Shown here one piece after another: positions 36,641 to 47,379 of a DNA stretch of 64,000 nt. A program made the translations under genes and the position numbers. Position 1 is the first letter of the stretch; each line of letters opens with the position of its first letter. Source of the DNA: Marisa cornuarietis (taxonomy: Eukaryota; Mollusca; Gastropoda; Architaenioglossa; Ampullariidae); contig SMMW01000018.1 of assembly GCA_004794655.1 (NCBI GenBank), positions 2,248,501-2,312,500 on the forward strand. The letters run 5' to 3'. Under the pieces are notes generated by a model, which made no database searches, was not told the origin of the DNA, and saw only the letters and a program-made list of their open reading frames with translations.

Positions 36641-37465
36641 AAACACACTGTCAGGAACACACGGGACGTGCAGACGGGTCACATACAACACTCACTGTCC
36701 GCACGGCGTTCCTCACGTACTCTTTCACGCAAAAAACAAAACAAAACAAAGACCTGTAGTGGGTTCCTAAATCTCTATAATTTCCGGGTTCTTACTAGTT
36801 TTTATAGGGAAACAGCAAAATCAACCAATTTTAAATACTTTTTCAACAATATCAACAATTTTACATCTACATATCTTTCCACTACTACTGACTAGGTACA
36901 CCCTCTCAATAACTTGGGTTACTCTCTCTCTATATATATATATATTAACAATCAAGCATGAGAATCAAATCAACGACGTATATATCCCACCCTTCTCCAG
37001 TCCTCCGTTTTCAATAATAGTCTTCTCCTTCTATAAGTCAAATCTTCTTCCAATGGGTTCACCAACAGTTTCTCAGAAAAACAAATGACCAAACACACTG
37101 TCAACGTCCGGTCAGAACACACGCACTCACAGATATACACTTGCCTGTAATACTCCTCCTTGAAACGATCCAGATGATTAAAATACACAGCACTGCGAAT
37201 CTCTCCAAATACACAGCAATACTCCAATTATCAGAATCCGCCAGCAGACACACAGCAACTGGGGAATCTGTCCAAACACACAGCAATACTCCGAACGCAG
37301 ACGACCTTTTCTTTTTTCTCCAACCTTCTCTAACCGCCCGTTCTCACACGCTCCTCAGCAGATGACTCCTTTCTCCCAATCTCCCGGACAACACCTGACG
37401 TCATACCTTCTTTTACGTCATGCGTCCTAAACCATACTCCAAACGTACATTCAAGGGGCACTAAC

Positions 37466-40400
37466 ATCATCAGTCCTCATTGTGCCGTCTGGCGCGTGAG
37501 GCAACAGCTAGGGATCTCCAACTGGTTCTGTCTGCTACTGTTCTGGGGGCTGTTTCGAGTGACAGACCTCTGTTCTTGAGGTCCTTTTCGATGGATCGTC
37601 TCCACGTCTCTTTGGGCCTCCCTCTGTTCCTCTTTCCCTGTGGCGTCCATCGCAGGGCTGTTCTGGGGATTGAGTCTGGAGGCATGCGGCACACGTGACC
37701 TAACCATCGCCAGCGCCGCAGTTGGATTGCTTCTTCCAGGGTGCACACCCCCATCTGTTTGCGCAGTTCTTCGTTTGAGATGGTGTTGGGCAAGAAGATC
37801 TTTTTTATGCGCCGCAGACACTTGGTTTGAAACACTTCTAGTTTTTTATCGATGGAGGCTGTGGTCTTCCAGCACTCTGACCCATATAGGAGGACACTGA
37901 GAACGTTGCTCTTGAAGATCCTAATCTTTGTATGGCTGCTGAGGCCAGTGGATCTCCAGATGTGCTTAAGCATTGCAAAAGCTTGGTTAGCTTTGCTGAT
38001 TCTGGTGTTGACCTCCTGTTCACAGTCACCATCTGCTGTTACCTTGCTGCCTAGGTACACAAATTCTTTTACGTTCTCTAGTGGACTCCCACTGATTGTG
38101 AGAGGGTTATTGTTTGTCATGTTGTTCCTTAGGACTTGTGTTTTTCGAGTGTTCACTCTGAGCCCTATCATGCTGGCAGTCTTACTAAGGATTTCGGTCT
38201 TATCTTGAAGGTCTTGATGCCTATGGGATAGCAGACCTAGGTCGTCGGCGTAGTCTAGATCTTCCAAAACTGTAGTTAGAGTCCACTGTAGGCCCTGTCG
38301 TTTTCCCTGAGTGACACGATGCATGAGCCAATCAATGGCCAGTGAGAACAGTATTGGTGACAGGATGCACCCCTGCTTGACACCTGTGTCCACTCTAAAG
38401 GGTTCAGTCAGCTGGTTGTTGTGGATGACCTGGCATTCAAAATTTTCATATAAGGACTTGATGATGTTAACCAGTTTCCTTGGAATGCCATAGTGACGTA
38501 GAATCTTCCATAGAGAGGCACGGTGTAGGCTGTCAAATGCCTTCTCAAAGTCAATAAAGGCCATATACAGTGGACTGTTCCACTCCTGCGATTGTTCCAG
38601 GATCTGTCGCAGCACAAAGATATGGTCGATGCATTATCGTCCTTTCCGGAAGCCAGCTTGTTCTTGTCGGAGTATAGAGTCTACTGTTGTTGTAATGCGC
38701 TGGAGAATTATGCGGCTAAAAATTTTGCTGGTGACAGATAGCAGTGTGATGCCTCTCCAGTTATTACAGTCACCGAGGTCTCCTTTCTTTGGTATCTTGA
38801 CTATAACACCTTTACTCCACTCGTTAGGGATTTCTTCACTGTCCCAGATCTCCTGGAGGATTGTTTGTAGAATACGCGGTGTCTCTCCCTCTTCTGCTTT
38901 CAGCATTTCAGCACATACACCATCTCCTCCTGGTGCCTTGCCGTTCTTTGTTTTGTGAATGGCTTCCTTAATTTCTTGTAGTGCAATGGGTCCAGTGTTG
39001 ATATCTAGATCCTCTTCTGCTTCGATGATTTCAGGTAGCACTGATGGTTCTGGCTGGTTAAGAATCTGTTGAAAATGTTCCCCCCATCTCTTCAGTTTGG
39101 CTCGCTCTTCCGTGATGGGTGTGCCATCTGCTCTTTTAACCGGGAGGTCCTGGTTGTGCCTTTGGTCACCTCGTAGCTTCCTTATGTTTTGATAGGTCAC
39201 CTTCATGTCTTTTCGTTCGGCTGCTGCTTCGGCTTCAGCTGCGAGCTGCTCTATGTACTGTCGCCTGTCTCTCCTTGAGGAGGACTTGATCTGTTTGTCT
39301 AGCTCCCTGTATTGTGCTGCAGTCCTCTCTTTCAGCCTTGGGGATTTGGTGTTCAGGAGCTTCCTCTTCATCTCTTTCCTTTTTTCTATCAAGTTCCATG
39401 TGTGCACAGATATCCATACATTTTTGGGGCTTGTCCTGTAGCCAATGGTTTCTTTTGCTGCTTCTAATGTGGCTTTGTTAAAGGTATCGATCGTTATTGC
39501 TGCTTCATCTCGGAGGATGCTGAAGTTGTTTTTCAGTGCAATGCCGGATGCCTTTTTGATTGCTGGGTCTCCGAGTTTGGTCATATCCATACGCTGGTTT
39601 CTTTTCTGCCCAATCTTTGCTTTTCTCAACTTCAGCTTGAGCTTTGCAACTAATAGGTGGTGGTCACTGCCAACGTCTGCTCCTCGCTTGACTTGCACGT
39701 CTTGCAGGGAGTGTCTCCATTTGCTGTTGATGATGATGTAATCTATCTGGCTTTGTGTCCTTCCATCAGGTGATGTCCAGGTTAGTTTGTGGATTGTTTT
39801 GTGCGCAAACAAAGTACCACCAATAATAAGATCGTTCTCTTCACACAGACTAATGAGTCTCTCCCCATCGTCAGTAAGTTCTCCAGTTCCATGCCACCCC
39901 ATGACTCTTTCTCTGTTCTCGTTTTTGTTGCCTACTCTTGCGTTAAAATCGCCCATGAGAAGCATCACATCATGTTTGGGGATGTTTTCTAAAGCCGCTT
40001 GAAGTGCGCTATAAAATTTGTCTTTTTCTTCTTCGTCAGCGTTATCAATGGGGGCATAGGCTACTACAATAGAAAGTTTTGTGAACCTGGAGTTTAACCT
40101 CACGTAGAGTAGGCGTTCGCTTATGGGTTTCCACTGTAAGATGGCATCTGCATTTTTCCTGCTGATGATAAGGGCGACTCCTTCATGGTGGTGGTTGTCT
40201 TGCCTGCCAGACCAGATAATGGTTTCCCCAGAGTTAAGTACCTGTTTTCCCGTACCTGTCCATCTGGCCTCTGCTACTGCGAGCATTGTGAGGTTGTAGC
40301 TGTTCATTTCTTTAATTGTTTGCGACAACCTTCCTGTCTGGAATAAAGTTCGTACATTCCAGCAACCAATTCGCATGGTATGTTTTGGTGTCAGGAGTTC

Positions 40401-40609
40401 CACTGTCGGGCCAGAGACTTCCATTTGGCTTTGATCTCTTGCCGTCATAGGGCCAGTTGTCTGGACTGCATCACTCCTTCTACCAGATGAAGTTATTTCT
40501 CTAGCCGTTGTTTCCGTAGCATAAAAGTTTTTACGGGATAGGGTTGCTAGCCCTATGCCCAACCCTCCTCCTTTCTCATCCGGGCTTGGGACCGGCAATG
40601 GCGGAGTTG
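37466..40609 (-). mobile_element. RTE-like LINE, 3.14 kb, with 11-bp target duplication
   Basis: The element is bounded by GGGGCACTAAC at 37455-37465 and 40610-40620, a perfect 11-bp target-site duplication. On the minus strand it begins with the GC-rich CCGGTCCCAAGCCCGG leader (shared with the copy ending near 55215), then carries one long endonuclease-RT frame, and ends with the stop followed by TGATGAT, a very short repetitive 3' tail. Short 3' ends without poly(A) are typical of RTE-clade LINEs. Confidence 0.85.
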
Positions 40610-40616
40610 GGGGCAC
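37470..40616 (-). pseudogene. LINE endonuclease-reverse transcriptase (one premature stop)
   Basis: Two frames in the same phase, 40616-38634 and 38615-37470, are separated by a TAA where the paralogue at 53.3 kb has a Ser codon (RKG-R-stop-CIDHI versus [10 protein letters not shown]). Together they are about 1,040 codons. The N-terminal half is an AP-type endonuclease: IGCWNVRTL, EARWTGTG, GDFNARVG, SQIDYIIINS, GSDHHLL. The C-terminal half is the [67 protein letters not shown], then LYGSECW and RGRPKETWRR. These ORFs are often annotated in animals as 'craniofacial development protein 2-like'. The first in-frame ATG lies downstream of 40616. One nonsense change aside, it looks young. Confidence 0.85.
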
Positions 40617-42106
40617 TAACCCTGCTGCTTAAAACAAACAAGGGGGCTAACTCCATTTCTAACATTCCTTAAATGACACGCTTTTTCCGCTTTCAACACC
40701 CTACACACTCTCAACCAGTCAGGGCTATATCCACGATCCCTGACACACAACTATATATATATATATATAAAGTATATTGATTGTTGGTGTGAATATATGT
40801 ATACAGGGATGATATAGCCTTAGCTGCTGACTCGGCGTAAAACAGCCACTATTTACCCTCCCTCGCTCTTGGGGTGCGTGCCTAACGGGGCAGTCTGCAT
40901 GGGGTGATTTGTCATTAGAGACCTTCATCACGGTTTTAGTGAAAAACGCTGGAGTCAAACACTCATTCACCCGTAGAAATCGTCGTGTATGCATATTATA
41001 TTGTGGGGGGAGACGTTAATAAAAGTTATTATGTATGTAAAGCGCATGAAATGACTACATGAAGAAAAAGTAGCACAATAACTATGATTTTGTAGTGAAC
41101 GAATGTTGTAAACAGTTGCTGAAAACACATACTTCTACACACATATGAGCATCAGAATATAAGCACACACATATAAACATGAACACGTAAACGCTTACAC
41201 ATACAGACACACGCATACACATATACACACAACAGGCACTACACAGAGAGAGAGAGAGATGGTGTTAAAGAGATTTGCGTGCAAGATCTTAATACACACG
41301 AACACATAGACATTTAGGTACACACATATAGGCACAAGAATATATGGACAAATAATACAATGACAAACACACACACATTTACAGAGAAAGAGATATGTGC
41401 GTGCGTGCATGTGCTCGTGCAAAATTTTTGATTGACTAAAGAGTAAGAGAACCTTCCCCCTGTTTCCCGCGTGCCATAAATTTCGGGAAAATCGACTGTC
41501 CGCCATCAAGTCAGGTGCTTCAGTGAGACTTCACCGACCGCCTCGCGCAGATGTCGTCTGCTTGTCTTAGTCACCAACGTAAATAAAGTAATGTACATGT
41601 GAGGTCTCGTGCAATCTCGTGGATTCTGCATCTCACTTGTCGCTGTGAACATTCAGTATGGTGTCGTTTGTATCCGTTATGAGCAGTCAGTATGCCGGCA
41701 TTTGTATCCGTTAAAAACATTCAGTATGGTGTCTTTTTGTAGAAAGTCCTTTTATGTAAATATGTTAAGCCCAACAACGGTTCACTGGTCACATTGCCAC
41801 CGCACCTTTTTAATGACCTGCACGGATGGTCGAGGCGGGTTCATAAATCTGAGCCAGTGACTCGATACACACTGGTAACAGGACTGCTGTGTTGATGATT
41901 TTTAGTACCTTCTAGCTTCCCTGACATCTTCACCCGCGTTAGTTAAGTTCGCATTTCGTTTTTTTTTTTCTTTCTACGTTAGATATTAAATGTGTTGGTC
42001 GGTCGTTCTTGTTATTGAAAAAGGCAGCGCGGCGTGGTCACACATACCTGTTCACGCACCCCATCAGTGAGCACTCCACACTAAAACATTATGGTGTATA
42101 CATATT

Positions 42107-42112
42107 TTTATT
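42107..42112 (-). terminator. Candidate poly(A) signal of gene C
   Basis: AATAAA on the minus strand about 200 bp past the stop codon. The corresponding AATAAA in B (28153-28158) and D (59835-59840) lies much closer to the last exon because C has extra sequence here. Confidence 0.4.
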
Positions 42113-42311
42113 GATTATGCAGAAGCACCTGCTTGGAGGTCAATAACGTATTTAATGTCACATTAGTCACAGTTATCAACAACGCGACAGCACACCGTTA
42201 CAACAGGTGAGCCTGCATGTACAGGCACATAGGTGTACATCAACGATCCGTCACAACTGCGTATCCGTTATAAGCATTCAGTATGGTGTCCTTCGTATCC
42301 GTTATAAGCAT

Positions 42312-43430
42312 TCACTGTTGTGCTTCCCTCAAACAGGTACATGTTGGGCATCCATTTTCATAGACATATCCATAAAGACAGGAGTGGAGACACATCATGG
42401 GTAAACAATTCGGTACTGCAAACGATTTTTCACGAGATTCACATATGTTAACGGCATTAATTCTACGTGTGCTGATTAAATAAAAACAAACTGAAAATAA
42501 AAATAATAAATAAAAGCATTTAAACTTACATACTTGGTAGGCATGTACAAGTCTGGCATGTATTTACATACAGGTATTCATTTATACACTGATTACTGCA
42601 CCTCACTGGGTCACAGACTAGACCTACAAGCATCGCCTACATCTTAAACAGCTCTTTTAAAAAACAATTCTGATGTTTGTCTGGATAGAAAGTCGACGGT
42701 GATCTTACGAAACACGAGGAAATCATTCTGTTACCGAGACTGACAGAGAAGACCGATTCTTACTTGGGTTGCATTCACAGATCTCGCAGCCATTCACGGC
42801 TCGTTGTCGTCCGTACGGGCATCTGATGGGTGGACATTCTGGAAGTTCACAGCCTGGAGAAAAACAATATTGCGACTAGTTTAGTCATCTATACCAGCAC
42901 ACATCAACCACACACGCACGCAGGAACGCATTCAGGAACGCACGCAGGAACGCACACACACACACGCACACACAAACACACGCACGCGGACGCACACACA
43001 CACACACCTTGCGTCTAAAGAACATTAAAAATACATCCCACTGTCATGTTATACTCAGTCCTTAATCATTAAAAGATGTTTAATTTTGTAAGATTTAATT
43101 TTGTAATTAGTAAGAGAAACTGCAACAAAAGTACCCTCACATTTACAAGTCTTGCAGCCGTTTTTGTAGATGTAGCCGTTAGGACACGGACGGCATTTCA
43201 CAGAAGGGCAAGGTCCTAAACAGACAGTTTTGTATCTCGGTTAATCGGAAGTGGAACGGAGGTAACGTTACAGAACTAATGGCTAATTAAATAGTAAAAA
43301 TATTTTAAAAAAAGACAGTGACTGAGTTCGTCTAGGAAAATTTCATCGAATGAAGAGACTGAGTCTTTGTGAAATCTGTGTTAATACGGGCGACTCTATT
43401 GTGGACAGAAAACTAAATAATTCAAACGGA

Positions 43431-43471
<41 letters not shown>

Positions 43472-43500
43472 TGTGTGTGTGTCTGTGTTTGTGTGTGTGC

Positions 43501-43532
<32 letters not shown>

Positions 43533-44187
43533 GTGGTGCTAAGCTCAGTCCTTCCTTATCATAAGAGTTTTTGTTTAGTTATAAAAACCGTGTTTATTAG
43601 ATGCCTAATACTAGCAATATTAAACACAAGTCGTTTCAAATAAAAAACGTTCTTCGTATTCCAAGGGAGTATTTTTTTCAAATAATTCATCATAACATCT
43701 GTAAGAAGAGGGATTTTAAACAGCTAAACTTACAAGTCATTAACAAGTTTTAATGATGTTCTTTGTATATTTTAGATTAAGTAGTCCAAACAGCTTGACT
43801 TCTCTTTTTTCATTAGACTGTACTTAGACACTGATTACTGCACCTCACTGGGTCACAGACTGGACCTGCGAACATCGCCTACATCTTGAACAGTTCTGAT
43901 GTTTGTCTGGATGTAAAGTCTGAGACGGGATGGTGAAGAAATCATTCTGTTACCGAGACTGACAGAGAAGACCGATTCTTACTTGGGTTGCATTCACAGA
44001 TCTCGCAGCCATTCTCGTCTCGTTGTCGTCCATACGGGCATTTGATGGGTGGACATACTGGAGGTACACAGCCTGGAGAAAAACAATATTGCGACTAGTT
44101 TAGTCATGTTTATACCAGCACACATCAACCACACTCGCACGCAGGAACGCACACACACACACAAACACAAACACAGACACACACACA

Positions 44188-44229
<42 letters not shown>

Positions 44230-45601
44230 CACACACACACACACACACCTTGCTTCTAAAGAACATTTTAAAAAATCCCACTGTAATGTTACACTCAGTC
44301 CTTCCTCATTATAAGGTGTTTAATTTTATGCAGTTTTAGAAAATAAGATGCCTAATACTTGCAATATTAAACAATCTTAAGTTCAAAAATAGAACGTGCT
44401 TTGCATTCCAAGGCAGTATTTTATTTTTCAAATAATGTATCATAACATCTGTAGCAGCTTAACTTCTCTTTTTTCATTAGACTATATATTTCGTTTCATA
44501 TCTTGCGTTTAGTTGTATACCACGGCTTCTATTGTTTCAGTATGGTTATTAAAACGTCAAGATTATATTTGCAAAAATTGTCCAAATTCTATATATTCAT
44601 GATTTGTTGCGAACCTGTTATGTATAAATCACCATGTATACAAAAACTTATCGAAGATTACTTCGCTGGGGAATTTTTCAAGACTTTATTTCACACCTCT
44701 TACTCACGTACAAAGTACTTACGGCCACATCTTTGTTCGACCGCATTTGACACATTCTTCTACACTAACTTACCACATTCCTTTAAATAAGAAATATGTT
44801 AGATATGTTAGTAAGAGAAACTGCAGCAAAAGTAAGCTCACCTTGACAGGTACAAGTCTGGCAGCCGTTTTCGTAGATGTAGCCGCGAGGACACGGAAGG
44901 CAATCCACAGGAGGGCATGGAGGTCCTGAACAGACAGTTTTGTATCTTGGTTAATCGGAAGTGGAACGGAGAAAACATTACATAACTAATGGCTAATTAA
45001 ATAGTGAAAATATTTCAAAAAAAGGCAGGACTGATTTCGCCTTGGAAAATTTCATCGATTGAAGAATTCGGCCTTCCAAGCCCCTTCTAGGTTAAGGGAA
45101 AAAAATGCTTTCTTCGTTTACCAAGTGTATATCTTCTCTTGTTTGTCTGTGCGTGTGTGCATTTGGTGTATTTGTGTGTGTGTGATTGAGAGAGAGAGAG
45201 GAGAGAGATAGAGAGAAAAGAAACAAATATAATTAAATCTTTTAAACTCACTTTCTATGCATTGACATGTTGGACATCCTTCATCGTCAAGTACGTTTCC
45301 ATAGGGGCAATAAATATCACAGACTGGTCCACATCGGGGAGCGGGTGGAACAGCTTGTAGATGTTAACACACATATATATATATATATATATTTAAAGCA
45401 TATAGATTATTGGTGGGAATACTTAGCTTTAGTTTTTATGTATGTATATATATAGAGAGAGCTGACGACTACACACACGAGTCCAAACACAACTTTTACA
45501 AACTGTTCGACGCCTTTACACGAGCAAGTCTCACCTACTGCCTCTTTGCCGACCATCAAGATCACGAACACGAGTAAAGCTGTAACCACCCGACTTGACA
45601 T
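42312..45601 (-). CDS. Antistasin-like secreted proteinase inhibitor, gene C (eight usable exons)
   Basis: Exons on the minus strand: 45601-45535, 45353-45252, 44925-44842, 44072-43983, 43215-43135, 42853-42764, 42623-42534, 42415-42312. All junctions are GT/AG and phase 1, totalling 708 nt, or 235 residues and TGA. Exon 1 is a signal peptide (MSSRVVTALLVFVILMVGKE). Seven antistasin-like domains follow, e.g. CGPVCDIYCPYG...GCPTCQC, CLPCPRGYIYENGCQTCTC, CPPIKCPYG...GCEICEC, CRPCPNGYIYKNGCKTCKC and CLYGYVYENGCPTCTC. A truncated exon 5 remnant (43865 to about 43826) sits between the fourth and fifth exons. Skipping it keeps the frame open, while including it ends the protein early (CLSTV-stop). 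The order 3-4-5-3-4-5 shows an internal exon duplication. Expression is unproven. Confidence 0.7.
43433..43535. repeat. (GT)n microsatellite in gene C
   Basis: A GT run with CT and TT interruptions; homologous position to 30282-30360 in gene B. Confidence 0.95.
43826..43865 (-). pseudogene. Truncated antistasin exon 5 of gene C
   Basis: It has an acceptor (TTCGCAG) and GPVCDPVRCSNQC, then runs directly into intron-type sequence giving LSTV and a stop. Gene B carries the same truncation with the same junction at about 30649-30693. Confidence 0.75.
44152..44248. repeat. (CA)n microsatellite in gene C
   Basis: A CA run with CAAA, CAGA and CG interruptions, adjacent to exon 4. Confidence 0.95.
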
Positions 45602-45702
45602 CTCCACCTGTTACTTGGTAGACAAATGACCCACTCGTAAGGAAACGATCAACAATTTACTACTTTGAGTTGCTCTCCCTGGTGTCGTCTGCTTGCAACA
45701 AA

Positions 45703-45710
45703 TTTTATAG
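45703..45710 (-). promoter_or_regulatory. TATA box of gene C
   Basis: CTATAAAA, 102 bp upstream of the ATG, in the conserved context GCGGAGACTATAAAA. Confidence 0.6.
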
Positions 45711-46354
45711 TCTCCGCTATATTGACATTCTCTACAAGTGAGGTCCCATCCCATCATGCCACGTGCAACTGTATTTTGATTGGTGGATATCTGGGGACAA
45801 CACTGACATGAACTCATGGCCTGTATACTCCCCCGGATCTCTTAACTGACCCCCTCCACCTCTTCCTCCTGCTCCTCATAACACACACAGGATCGTTTAT
45901 CAACATCTTTTGCTGTAAAGACCTTTGTAGAAACAAGGGGGGGGTAGTAACCACGACTCTAATGTCTTTTACAAAAGCAAGCGTAAGAAAAGGATTTAAC
46001 TCACTGGAGTCGTGCCGATTAGGCACAGGCCATTCTCCTGGACGCACGAATTTTTATCATTTTCATAAAATTGTAAAAAAAATATATATCCATGTAGGTT
46101 ACAGCTACAGATTTTGATTTTTTCGATAGATCAATATTAGTAGAATTTAAACGTTTTTACCTGAATTCTTATGAAGCTCGACTTTTTTACAGTTAGATAT
46201 CCGGGAAGGTAAGTAAACGGTATTCTATAAAAATTGTTTTGGAGTAGACTTCCACACGAAACTAGCTCCTATTGACCTTTTCGTAATTAGGAGCGTGAAA
46301 AGACATGCGCAGAGGAGTTGCAGCCACATTACTTCCTGTTCAAACACTGCGAAC

Positions 46355-46531
46355 ATGGCTGAGACACGAACGAAGAATATCTCTGTGTCCCATCGAGATC
46401 TGCAATGTGTTCCTAATATTTCGTTCAGAGACATTGAAGAATTTAGTTCTAGAAGCTCGGCAAAGCGTGATCATGACCGTGGGTACAACTATTTCGCCGA
46501 GAAATATTTATTCAACGTTTCGGTTAAGTAG
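46355..46531 (+). CDS. Small unidentified ORF (possible transposon exon)
   Basis: Begins MAETRTKNISVSHRDLQC, then FRDIEEFSSRSS and GYNYFAEKYLFNVSV, and ends at TAG 46529-46531. A possible splice donor (CG|GTTAAGT) overlaps the last codons, so it may be a first exon. The GY.YF.E.Y....V pattern reminds me of the N-terminus of the YqaJ/SWIM protein of ISL2EU-type transposons, but the match is weak. No other exon was found in the following 500 bp. Confidence 0.3.
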   Translation: MAETRTKNISVSHRDLQCVPNISFRDIEEFSSRSSAKRDHDRGYNYFAEKYLFNVSVK

Positions 46532-46534
46532 ACA

Positions 46535-46990
46535 CGCTGCAGAGTGAATGTGCGATTGTGATCACAGCTTTTTATCTCAACGTTTCATTGACTTTATCAG
46601 TCTGATACATATAATTACAATATATATATATATATTCTTACATTAGAGATATATTCCACACACACTTGAAGTTAGTAACAGTGTAAATTTTCTTCTCAAT
46701 AAAATCATTGTTAAAGAGGCATAGTGAAACAAATAAGAGGAGAGAGAGAGAGTATATAATAAACTTTCTTTTCCTAACGATATAGGAACTCATGGTACAA
46801 AGTGTTGACACTCACAGGCAAGCATGAATATGCACAATTAAAGTAACACATACAAACTTCACATACTCTAACCGATCAGCCACCCAAAGTATATCTCAGG
46901 GCATGATAAGGAAAGAGTGATGTCCTTGAGAGTTTCCTCTGAAATTATTCTTCTTCATTTAAGAAATTACTATGTTTCCATCATAGAAAA
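46535..46990. other. Anonymous interval
   Basis: A TA repeat at about 46621-46636 and a GA run at about 46739-46752; nothing else seen. Confidence 0.4.
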
Positions 46991-46994
46991 TACA

Positions 46995-47290
46995 ATCGAA
47001 TTGAAATTGTATTTCAGCTTCTACATAAAACAGTTCTTATGTGTGTTGGGATGTGAAGTCTTAGATGGGGTGCCGAAAGTGATTTAACGAAGCACCAAGA
47101 AAGCACATACATTTTGTTACCGAGACTGACAGAAAAACCAATTCTTACCTGGGTTGCACGCACAGATCTCGCAGCCATTCACGTCTTGTTGCAGTCCGTA
47201 CTGGACACACTGCAGGTACAAATGCCTGGAGGAAAACAATATTGCAACTAGTTTAGTCGTTTTTCTACCATGCAGCACATATCAACCACA
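46995..47290 (-). pseudogene. Antistasin exon-4 relic F with flanking intron
   Basis: An exon-4-like segment at 47225-47149 is 77 nt, with a 13-nt internal deletion that removes the CPxIKC part. It keeps GLQQDVNGCEICACNP and a GTAAG donor. Flanks on both sides (CAGCTTCTACATAAAACAGT, ATTGCAACTAGTTTAGTC) match pseudogene E, so this is a detached piece of an E-like copy. Confidence 0.6.

Positions 47291-47293
<3 letters not shown>

Positions 47294-47363
<70 letters not shown>
47294..47363. repeat. (CA)n microsatellite
   Basis: A pure CA run in the intron next to relic F. Confidence 0.97.
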
Positions 47364-47367
<4 letters not shown>

Positions 47368-47379
47368 TTCGTCATCGTC

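Larger units (their letters stand above)
36649..40745. mobile_element. TG...CA-ended element in pseudogene E, split by a LINE
   Basis: Gene A/D-type intron 1 sequence stops at TTTACAAAACACAC and resumes at CACAACTATATATA...AAAGTATATTGATTG. Between them lies sequence starting TGTCAGG and ending CCTGACA (7-bp inverted ends). Without the inner LINE (37466-40609 plus one target copy) the host element is about 0.93 kb. Its ends resemble a solo LTR, but no matching pair of LTRs or clean target duplication is seen in this CA-rich site. Confidence 0.5.
40985..46050. repeat. Segmental duplication block II (carries antistasin gene C)
   Basis: Starts near GTGGGGGGAGACGTTAATAA and runs to about 46050, in the same order as blocks I and III. 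It lacks about 0.8 kb of the region found at 25.68-26.48 kb. Confidence 0.8.

Noticed and set aside
39205..40002. Several plus-strand open frames of 60-118 codons inside 37.5-40.6 kb
   Set aside because: They are antisense shadows of the minus-strand LINE endonuclease-RT gene.
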